A stretch of DNA of 20,730 nt, taken from G039029935 sp039029935. Its GTDB lineage: Bacteria > Chloroflexota > Anaerolineae > Caldilineales > Caldilineaceae. The stretch covers positions 1 to 20,730 of the forward strand of contig JBCCFC010000061.1 of the NCBI GenBank assembly GCA_039029935.1, given 5' to 3'. This document shows positions 6,817 to 14,500 of this stretch, piece after piece. A model generated the notes under the pieces. The model was not told the origin of the DNA. It saw only the letters and a list, made by a program, of their open reading frames with translations, and ran no database searches. A program made the position numbers and the translations under genes. The number at the start of each line of letters is the position of its first letter. The first letter of the stretch is position 1.

Positions 6817-7785
6817 ATGGAATTTCGTAGCTTTCATGAACAAATGACCCATTATTTTAACAGACCCCATGTTGGTCTGCCTGATAGTCCATTTAGTGGA
6901 CCTGCCGCTTGGTATGGCCGTGACTTGGCGGCGACACCGGAGCAGTGGTGCTTCCACCTTTCTGCAGACGATAATGCGGAACTTTGGAGTGCTGTCGAGC
7001 AGACAAGCGACGTGGCCTTTGAGGCGATCAATCGACAAAACTTTGCTGTCGATGGGCTGCGGGAGCGGTTTGTGGCATGGCATCACCAACTGGCGGAAGG
7101 GTGTGGCGTTGTTGTACTCAAAGGGCTTGCGTTGGAAGGCCGCACACAGGCGGAAATCGAACGGCTCTTCTGGGGCTTTGGGCATCACCTCGGCCTTCCA
7201 GGGGCACAAAATCCAGACCAAGAATTACTCGGTCATGTCAAAGATTATGGAGAAAACAATCCCCATGTACGCTTATACAGAACAGCCAGTAACATTGCCT
7301 ATCATTGCGATGCGGCTGATTCGGTCGGCTTGTTGTGTATGCAGCCAGCCATAGAAGGTGGACGGAGCAAGTTGGTTAGCTCTGTCACGCTCTTTAACGA
7401 GCTTTTCCAAGCACATCCCGAACTGATCGCACGGCTATTTGACCCGTTCCGGTTGGACCTGCGTGACAAAACAAAACCCGACGCTGAATCCTGGTTCTGG
7501 GTCACGCCCTGTGCCTGCGATGGCGAACAACTGCGGACCTTCTATCACAGTGACTATTTCCGCAGCATTGAACGGCATGAAGCATTCAAGTTGACCGACG
7601 AAGAGCACGCCATTCTCGACTTTTATGACAATAAGGCACTAGAGGAGGGCGTTTCTCTGGATATGGACCTAGAAAAAGGGGATATCCAATTGATCAGCAA
7701 TCATGTGACGATTCATGCGAGGACACCCTATACCGACAGTCCTGAGGCCAAGCGTCATCTGCTACGACTCTGGCTTTCGCTCTAG
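6817..7785 (+). CDS. TauD/TfdA-family Fe(II)/2-oxoglutarate-dependent dioxygenase
   Basis: This 322-aa enzyme is of the TauD/TfdA/gamma-butyrobetaine-hydroxylase superfamily, which hydroxylate small organic acids or amino-acid derivatives with O2 and 2-oxoglutarate. The facial triad is visible as AYHCDAAD (His163 and Asp165) and SNHVTIHAR (distal His, probably His300). The 2-oxoglutarate-binding Arg lies in RHLLRLWLS near the end. The N-terminal 90 residues contain WCFHLSADDNAELW, usual in bacterial relatives of unknown substrate. AAGGAGA at 6806-6812 precedes the ATG by 4 nt and fixes the start. The gene stands alone on the plus strand, followed by three kinds of repeat and converging on the AfsR-like regulator. 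Substrate unknown. Confidence 0.87.
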   Translation: MEFRSFHEQMTHYFNRPHVGLPDSPFSGPAAWYGRDLAATPEQWCFHLSADDNAELWSAVEQTSDVAFEAINRQNFAVDGLRERFVAWHHQLAEGCGVVVLKGLALEGRTQAEIERLFWGFGHHLGLPGAQNPDQELLGHVKDYGENNPHVRLYRTASNIAYHCDAADSVGLLCMQPAIEGGRSKLVSSVTLFNELFQAHPELIARLFDPFRLDLRDKTKPDAESWFWVTPCACDGEQLRTFYHSDYFRSIERHEAFKLTDEEHAILDFYDNKALEEGVSLDMDLEKGDIQLISNHVTIHARTPYTDSPEAKRHLLRLWLSL

Positions 7786-7792
7786 CGCAGAG

Positions 7793-7838
7793 CAGATTGG
7801 TTATCTGTGACGCAGGTAGCCAACCTGCGATACTGTCC
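7793..7838. repeat. Partial third copy of the 75-bp structured repeat
   Basis: CAGAT/ATCTG (7793-7807) and CGCAGGT/ACCTGCG (7811-7829) hairpins, with ATACT and TCC after them, match the right part of the units at 3064-3216. The left AGTAT and GGAAAGT arms are missing. It begins 8 bp after the TauD-type stop codon. Confidence 0.85.
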
Positions 7839-7844
7839 TCTATC

Positions 7845-7905
7845 CTTACCAAGTGGACAAGTGGACAAGTGGACAAGTGGACAGGTGGACAGGTGGACAG
7901 GTAAG
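7845..7905. repeat. 8-bp tandem array GTGGACAA/GTGGACAG
   Basis: Six uninterrupted octamers occupy 7853-7900: three GTGGACAA followed by three GTGGACAG. The array is framed by CTTACC (7845-7850) and its inverted copy GGTAAG (7900-7905). The unit length equals that of the palindromic elements near the left end, though the sequence differs. Confidence 0.9.
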
Positions 7906-7909
7906 CAAT

Positions 7910-7985
7910 CCGACCGGAGATGTCCAGCGACCTGCGATAAGGTTCAAGTCGTTTGTGGACACCTCCGGTCGGTTTTTATTTTTGC
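7910..7985 (+). terminator. Long palindromic element followed by T-tract; probable terminator for the dioxygenase gene
   Basis: CCGACCGGAG and TGTCCA (7910-7926) pair with TGGACA and CTCCGGTCGG (7956-7972) with one mismatch between the blocks, and GCGAC/GTCGT extends the stem inward. TTTTTATTTTTT follows at 7973 on the plus strand, as in an intrinsic terminator. The same hairpin is read by the converging regulator gene, whose last codons and stop (7944-7946) lie inside it. Its compact palindromic form also fits a REP-type intergenic repeat. Confidence 0.65.
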
Positions 7986-10900
7986 CAATACCCGTTCCGC
8001 TTCCACACGATGGTAATACATCACCGACGAATGTTCGGCCACAAAACCCACGAGTTGTATCGCCTCGCTGTCATTGTCCGATTCCGTCTCCAACATCAGT
8101 TGCGCCCGCCCAAGCTGGGCATAGAGTTGCAGGGGGATGCTGCCAAGCAATTCGGCGATGGCTTCCGCTTCGGCAAAACTTTCACTGGCTCCTTCAAGCT
8201 GTTGCAGGACAAGCTGCGTTCGCCCTAGACGACTAAGGGTCCAGCAGATACACCATTGCAACTCGATAGCGCGGAATCCATTGAGGGCTTCCACACAATA
8301 ATCATAGGCCAATTGGACATTGCCATCGGCCAGCTCAACTTCACCAAGATGGCTCAGACCCCACGCCAGGTTCCACAGGTCGTTCTCCCATGTACGCATG
8401 GTGGTGATGCTCTGTTGCAACCATTGTCGTGCAGTCGGGGTATCTCCACGCAGATAGGCATTGTATCCAGCCTGTGCCAACAGGGGCATATATAAATAGT
8501 GGTTTTTGACAGCAGGCTCCGTTATCATCTCACGAAGCAGTTGATGAGACGTTTCATAGTCGCCAAGGGCATCCAATAGACCAACAAGTAAGGGGAGTAC
8601 ATCACTGCTCTGTGTCATCATCATGGCCGGGCGTTTATCTCTAATGGCAAGATAGATATCGCAATGGGTACGTAGCTGGGTAAAGTCACCCAAAAACATC
8701 TCAGCAGTTGCTAAAATTAAACGCGCGTTGGCTGCAAAGAGGGTATACCCAGCCTTTTCCCATAAGTCAACGGCCTGCTGCACTTGCGCTTTGGTGGAGC
8801 CAAAATCACCAAAGTTGAGTGTAATCACGGTACGCATCTGCTGACACAGTGCTTGCTCTGCCCAAATCGCTCTGGCCTCGCTCCGCATGGTTACTTCTAT
8901 TCTGTCAAGAACAGTAAAAAGTTCATCTGAAATCTGCGTATAGTCTGCAAAATCACTGTTTGCCAGTAGCAAAATACTGTAGCCATTCAGAAGCCGTGCC
9001 AGAGCAAGTGGGTTATCCACTGTTCGCACCATCATCAGAGAGGATTGGAAGAGCATTTGGACACGCTCGTTGCCGACAAGTGTGTTCTCAATCGTCCAGA
9101 ATAGACCATCATAAGCATCGAGCAAGGTAGCCACTTTGCCCCGTTCAATGATCCATGCCCAAGCCAGCAGCACATTACTGTGTTCACGGCGCAATAAGCG
9201 GAGTCGTTCAGGTGTAATCGACAGGTGATAAAAGAGTGGCTCTTCTGCCAATATCTGGGCGAAATGGCGCATATGACGGTCGCGGGTCGCATCAAGTTGC
9301 CCGCTGGCATCTAATTGCTCGGCGGCATATTGACGCACCAGTGGATGGAGAGCATAGCGTTCAGATGCGACGGTACGCAGCAGAGATTTGTCGATTAAGG
9401 TAAGAAATTGAAAGAGTGATGCACCAGCCACTGCACTGGCGGCTTTGCGGTCAAAGTCGCCCGGAAAAACCGAGAGTTGATTTAAGATTTGTCGTTCTGG
9501 TACTGTCAACATACCCCATGATGCCGCCAAAATTGCCTGCAAACTGCGCTGGCGGTCGGGGACATCACGCATATGTGTTTGCAGCATCTCCAAATCCTGA
9601 ACAATCTCATGCAAAATCTCGTTGGGAGAGAGCAAGCGCGTCCACGCAGCCGCCAACTCAATCCCCAAGGGCAATCCGCCAACAAGCCCACAGATTTGCT
9701 GGACCGCGCTTGCATCCTCTGCTGTGAGTTGAAAATCATTGCGGATGCGTTGTGCGCTGTACGTAAATAGCTGAATGGCGGCAGAGTTTTCTCTTGTGGG
9801 CTTTCCCTGAGATGGATCATCATAGGGCAAGCCCTCCAGTGCATACTCCCACTCCATCTGTATCCCCAATCGCACACGCGAGGTCACGAGGCATTTGAGC
9901 TGTGGGGCTGCGGCCAACAGTGTGACCAAATGCCGAGCTTCATCAACCAACTGCTCAAAGTTATCCAAAATCAATAACAGTTCTTTATCAGCCAGATACG
10001 CACTCAGTTGCGCCATCGGTGTGACTTGCGGGTTGAGCGTCAGGTGGAAGGCGGATGCGATGGTCGTCCACAGCCCATGTGCTGGTTCTGCTGCGCTCTT
10101 GCCACCAGACATAGCACCACCGGACATAGCACCACCGGACATAACGTTCTCTAATGAAACCAGCCACACACCGTTGGCAAAACGATGCTCCAAGCGTTGC
10201 CCAACCTCAATTGCCAAGCGTGTCTTGCCTATGCCACCCATGCCCAGCAGCGACAATAGCTGACAGTCGGGTTGACGCAGCCGTCCCTCAATGTCGGTCA
10301 ATTCTTGTCTGCGACCAAAAAAGCGTGTCAACTGTCCGCTTGTTGGCAAGTTGTGCCGTTCTGCCTGTGTGGGCATGTGTAGCAGTCGTTCATAGAGCGC
10401 AGTTGTTTCGGGCGAGGGGTCAATGCTCAATTCATCACGCAGCACCTGTTGACAGATACCATACTGTGCAATCGCCTCAGCCGGATTATCCATCTGCATA
10501 TGGATTTCCATGAGTTGTCGGTGCGTGTTTTCTCGCCAAGGATTTAAGGCCAGTACACGTTGTGCATCACGTAGTGCTCCATCCAATTGGTTCGCCTGCA
10601 ATGCGTCAGCAACACGACTATCCAGTTGGGTCAAGACCTGTAGCTCAAACAGTTCACGTTGGGTATAGAGCCACTCTTCCCAGATGTTGGCATTGGGTAA
10701 ATCAAGCCCTTGTAAAAAGGGACCATCATAAACACTCAGATCATCGTCCAGTCTATCGACGTCAAGCGCATAGGGCATCTCTCGGTTAAAGGCCACTGTT
10801 TTGCGTGTGGTCAGGATATAATCAGCCAGCGAGGTGAGCCGTATCTGTTTCAATGCCTGTCGCAGACTGTTTGCGGCTCTGGGCGCATCGCTATCACTCC

Positions 10901-11054
10901 ACAACAAAGTTTGAATGTGGGTACGCTCCGGCGCATCGCCACGATGACATGCAAGGTAGACGAGCAACGCTTTCCCCTTGGCCGAAAGCTGGCTTGTCAA
11001 CGGTTGATTATGGTGTGTAATTGACAGTGTTCCAAATGTTTTTATGTGTAGCAT
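7944..11054 (-). CDS. AfsR/SARP-like transcriptional activator (BTAD, NB-ARC ATPase, TPR)
   Basis: This 1036-aa regulator starts with an OmpR-type winged-helix DNA-binding domain (residues 1-95, MLHIKTFGTLSI). A bacterial transcriptional activator (BTAD) helical repeat domain follows at about 100-230, with the typical ALNPWRENTHRQLMEIH. A STAND-type ATPase comes next: Walker A GMGGIGKT (271-278), Walker B LLLILDNFEQL (359-369), TSRVRL and GGLPLGIELAAAW. The remaining 400 residues are TPR-like helices. Such proteins sense a ligand or partner through the TPRs and activate nearby genes after ATP binding. It is divergent from a small protein and a large surface protein, the likely targets. Odd: an in-frame 15-bp repeat gives MSGGAMSGGAMSGG between Walker A and B. 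The last residues KTDRRCPQTT are encoded by an intergenic palindrome. No clear ribosome-binding site. Confidence 0.9.
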   Translation of the reverse strand: MLHIKTFGTLSITHHNQPLTSQLSAKGKALLVYLACHRGDAPERTHIQTLLWSDSDAPRAANSLRQALKQIRLTSLADYILTTRKTVAFNREMPYALDVDRLDDDLSVYDGPFLQGLDLPNANIWEEWLYTQRELFELQVLTQLDSRVADALQANQLDGALRDAQRVLALNPWRENTHRQLMEIHMQMDNPAEAIAQYGICQQVLRDELSIDPSPETTALYERLLHMPTQAERHNLPTSGQLTRFFGRRQELTDIEGRLRQPDCQLLSLLGMGGIGKTRLAIEVGQRLEHRFANGVWLVSLENVMSGGAMSGGAMSGGKSAAEPAHGLWTTIASAFHLTLNPQVTPMAQLSAYLADKELLLILDNFEQLVDEARHLVTLLAAAPQLKCLVTSRVRLGIQMEWEYALEGLPYDDPSQGKPTRENSAAIQLFTYSAQRIRNDFQLTAEDASAVQQICGLVGGLPLGIELAAAWTRLLSPNEILHEIVQDLEMLQTHMRDVPDRQRSLQAILAASWGMLTVPERQILNQLSVFPGDFDRKAASAVAGASLFQFLTLIDKSLLRTVASERYALHPLVRQYAAEQLDASGQLDATRDRHMRHFAQILAEEPLFYHLSITPERLRLLRREHSNVLLAWAWIIERGKVATLLDAYDGLFWTIENTLVGNERVQMLFQSSLMMVRTVDNPLALARLLNGYSILLLANSDFADYTQISDELFTVLDRIEVTMRSEARAIWAEQALCQQMRTVITLNFGDFGSTKAQVQQAVDLWEKAGYTLFAANARLILATAEMFLGDFTQLRTHCDIYLAIRDKRPAMMMTQSSDVLPLLVGLLDALGDYETSHQLLREMITEPAVKNHYLYMPLLAQAGYNAYLRGDTPTARQWLQQSITTMRTWENDLWNLAWGLSHLGEVELADGNVQLAYDYCVEALNGFRAIELQWCICWTLSRLGRTQLVLQQLEGASESFAEAEAIAELLGSIPLQLYAQLGRAQLMLETESDNDSEAIQLVGFVAEHSSVMYYHRVEAERVLAKIKTDRRCPQTT
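10101..10143. repeat. In-frame 15-bp tandem repeat inside the AfsR-like gene
   Basis: Two exact 15-bp units GCACCACCGGACATA (10114-10128 and 10129-10143) follow a slightly diverged, shorter first unit (10101-10113). On the coding strand they give repeated MSGGA. The repeat sits in the ATPase domain, in a loop between Walker A and Walker B. Confidence 0.85.
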
Positions 11055-11061
11055 ACGTGAT

Positions 11062-11149
11062 TAACAATTCAGCACTTCAGCTAGTCAGCACTTCAGCCAG
11101 TCAGCACTTCAGCCTGACTAGCTGACACGCTGACTAGCTGACACGCTGA
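11062..11149. repeat. Octamer array with inverted arms upstream of the AfsR-like gene
   Basis: Eleven consecutive 8-bp units read TAACAATT, CAGCACTT, CAGCTAGT, CAGCACTT, CAGCCAGT, CAGCACTT, CAGCCTGA, CTAGCTGA, CACGCTGA, CTAGCTGA, CACGCTGA. The second half is the inverse complement of the first with a few mismatches (CAGCTAGT against ACTAGCTG), so the array folds back on itself. Its first unit TAACAATT is identical to units in the AT-rich elements at 1186-1285 and 1657-1697, and in the same octamer phase. It begins 8 bp before the regulator's start codon. Confidence 0.85.
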
Positions 11150-11159
11150 CTATCTCTCC

Positions 11160-11225
11160 GTGAAAGCCTTTCACAGCCTATTCACGATAGCGTTCACCCA
11201 AAATTCACGACCGTTCCTGTATTGT
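11160..11225 (+). promoter_or_regulatory. Phased TTCAC boxes, probable BTAD-regulator operator and promoter
   Basis: TTCAC occurs at 11170, 11181, 11193 and 11204, giving spacings of 11, 12 and 11 bp, with a weaker TTCCT at 11214. The first box is also the right half of a perfect palindrome GTGAAAGCCTTTCAC (11160-11174). Direct repeats at one helical turn are the known binding pattern of OmpR-fold activators of the SARP/AfsR and PhoP type. A -10-like TATTGT lies at 11220-11225 and would start transcription close to the ATG at 11233. Operator function is inferred from layout. Confidence 0.5.
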
Positions 11226-11232
11226 CGTCTCT

Positions 11233-11502
11233 ATGAGTGTCAAGCTAAGTTATACCAAACAATCGACTTCAAATCAACTGGTTTCAAACCAACATATGTC
11301 GTTTCTATTGCGTCTTTGGCGCGAACCACAGGGGAATATCCCTGCAAACGCTCCTACATCGAACACAAAACCTGTGTGGCGTTGCAGTTTGACACACATC
11401 CAAACGGGTGAACAGTATGGCTTTGCAACGCTGGCGGCCGCGATGCAGTTTCTGGAACAGCAGACAGAAGATAGTCAAGGAGAAAAAGATGAACAGGACT
11501 AA
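11233..11502 (+). CDS. Small protein of unknown function encoded ahead of the surface protein
   Basis: This 89-aa protein has no family that I can name. From residue 22 it reads MSFLLRLWREPQ, then WRCSLTHIQTGEQYGF and LAAAMQFLEQQ, a compact pattern of a beta strand, a short hairpin and a C-terminal helix. The N-terminal 21 residues are polar and low in complexity. The start may be ATG 11233, which would be nearly leaderless behind the TTCAC promoter, or ATG 11296; neither has a ribosome-binding site. The gene overlaps the start of the surface-protein gene by 14 bp and contains that gene's Shine-Dalgarno sequence, so their translation is probably coupled. Its place between the regulator and a regulated structural gene suggests an accessory or sensing role, but this is only inference. 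Confidence 0.6.
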   Translation: MSVKLSYTKQSTSNQLVSNQHMSFLLRLWREPQGNIPANAPTSNTKPVWRCSLTHIQTGEQYGFATLAAAMQFLEQQTEDSQGEKDEQD

Positions 11503-14500
11503 TCATGTGCGGCTTGGGCTGGCCGCATGTTTGATCGGCTTTGTGTTGTGGGGCGTGACACCCACGATTGCGCAGACCGCAGATTGCGTTTGGACAGGCA
11601 CACAAAGCACAGAATTTTCGGCCACGGGCAACTGGAGTAGCTGTAATGGTGACAACGGCACAGAACCACCAAGTGATATTGACACAGTAACGGTTCAAAA
11701 CCGTGATAATGATCCAATTATCGCCAGCGATACAACCATTGGCACGCTGACGATACGCTCAAATGGCGTGTTGCGTGTTGAGGCTGGCGCGGTGCTGACG
11801 GTGGGAAATTTGGACTGGCAACAAGGGGCATTGCGTGGCGAGGGGCGCACGGTTGTCAATAAAATGACGTTGAATGGCTCCTCAAACAAAACGCTCAACG
11901 GGCATACATTGGACAACGTTGGCACGGCAACATGGAATGATGGCGTCTTGGTCCTGCGTGATGGCGCGATCTGGAATAACCTTGCAGGGGCTGTCTTGAA
12001 TATTCTCACCAACCGCGCTCTGTTGACAGGTTCCGGCGAGAATCCTGTTGTGTTCAACAACATGGGGACAATCCAAAAGAGTGCAGGCAATGCGTCCGAA
12101 TTTGCTGTGCCGCTGAATAACACAGGCACAGTGGACGCACAACGGGATATTCAATTTACGGCGGGTGGCACAAACAGCGGCATCTTTGATATTGGCGCAA
12201 ATGGGTCGATTCAACTTGAGGGCATTCATACGCTTGAAAGTTCAGGCACGGTGACAGGCACGGGTGCGCTGATTGTGACGAGCCAAGGAACACAGGTCAT
12301 GGTTCAACCCTCAGAAGCATTGTCCCGGACAGTCAACAATACAGGCAACACTACAGTCAACACGACAGCCAACAATACATTCACCATCCCCAACCTCACA
12401 TTCACACGGGGTCTGATTGATGTTGCCTTGGAGCTAACGGTGGGGACGCTTAACTGGACATTGGGTACAATCCGAGGAGAGGGTCGTACCACTATTAACG
12501 AAATGAACCTAGACAATAGCACCAACAAAACCATCCATGCGCATACGTTGGAGAATGCAGGCACGACCACTTGGAATGATGGTGTCTTGGTTCTGCGTGA
12601 TGGCGCAATTTTGAATAACCTTGAAGGGGCTTTGTTTGATATTCGCACCAACCGTGTGCTCTTTACAGGGTCAGGCGACAATCCTGTGGCCTTTAACAAC
12701 TTGGGGACTGTGCGTAAGAGTGCGGGCAACACCAATGAAATTGACGTGGTCTTTAACAATATAGGGACGGTTGAGGTCCAGCGTTCAATGGACCTATCAG
12801 CGGGTGGCACAAGCAGCGGTGTCTTTACCATTTCATCAGGGCAAACACTTCAGATCGAAGAGAATTATACGCTAAATAGTTCGGCATTGGTCACAGGAAC
12901 AGGTCGCCTTGTTATTACCCAACAAGGCACACGACTGACGATTCAACCGAGTAGCGAATCTGCGCGTACAGTCAACGACACAACCAACGATACAGCCAGT
13001 ATCTCGAACTTAGCAATCAACAACGGTGTTCTCGACGCAGATAGCGATGTTACGATTGACGACTTGTCGTGGACCTTCGGCACGATTACAGGCGATGGTG
13101 TCACCACCGTCAATGACATGACGATGACTGGCACAAATTTGAAGACATTGAATGACCATACGTTGAAGAATATGGGAACCGCAACCTGGGAGGATGGCTC
13201 CATTGTGCTGCGCGACGGTGCGGTATTCGACAATTTGGATGGCGGCGTCTTTGATTTCCAGGGCAATGATTCTATGTTCATCGGCACGGGGGACAACCCT
13301 GTAAAGTTCGCCAATGCGGGTACGGTGATCAAAAGCGTAGGCACGTCGTCCCGTATCCAAGTCCCTTTTGAGAACAGTGGCATCGTGGATGCACAGACCA
13401 ATCGCATCAGCTTTGAAGAAGGCTATACACAACTGGATGGCGTCACTCACATCGACGGCGGTACGATTGCAGGGACGCTCGACATCTTTGGCGGCATATT
13501 GTCAGGCGATGGCACGTTTGATGGCACAGTCAACAACGCGGGTAATTTTTCACCCGGCCAGACGGATTCCTCGCTGGGATTTGTCAGCATCACGGGCAAT
13601 TATCAGCAGGACACAGCGGGTACACTGACAGTGGAACTGAGTGATTCGGGTGGAGCTGACTTCGTCTCCGTTTTTGGTCGTTCTTCTCTGGATGGTGAGA
13701 TTGTCGTGGATAGCATTGATGACTTTGTGCCCGCAGCAGACCAGTTCTTTACCGTGATTGCCCATAATGTGGGCGAGGGCGCTTTTATGACGGTCACATC
13801 AGAGATTCCGGATCGGGACTTTGCTGTCGAATCTGGTCCCACGAGCACCTTTTTGACAACAGAAATTGTAACACCAACCCCTGACATATTAGTACCTGTC
13901 ACTCCGACATTTGAACTCAGTGCAAAACCGTCAATTTTCCTCGACAGCGACATTTTCCTGGACCTAGACAGCCCAAACACGGCCCAGATTTCGACCACCG
14001 CTCCTGTGATCGACCGCTTTGATCTGATCCTTGAATCTGACCCCACAGAGGTCGGTGCGCTCAATTCAAACTGGGTGATAAGCGTTGTCCCCACGGTCAC
14101 GGTCGATATCACCACATTCCTAGCAACGATCTTCTCCAATGTCAACGGGATTGACTTTCCAACTGTGATTATCTCAGTGCCAGAAACCTTTACGGTCACA
14201 CCACAGCTTGTGTTGACCGCGCCATTAGAACTACCACCCGATACTGTGATTAGTGTGACAGAAAAATTCAACTTTACCACAACCATCCACAGTACATACA
14301 CAAATCAAATCTCCGTCACAGTTGACACAGACGATATTGATCGCATTGACACTGCCATCACCTCCACCTTCTTTATCACCTTTGGCTGGAATCGACTGGA
14401 TCGGTTGGACGCGACCCTGATCTATTCAGTGCCACCAGGGTTGAAGAAAGTCATTATTTTTTCGGACACAACAATCATCAGCGTCACAAACAGGATTTCG

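Noticed and set aside
7853..7900. CRISPR-like or iteron origin repeats
   Set aside because: The 8-bp units are directly adjacent without spacers, and no replication or cas gene is close. A simple tandem array explains them.
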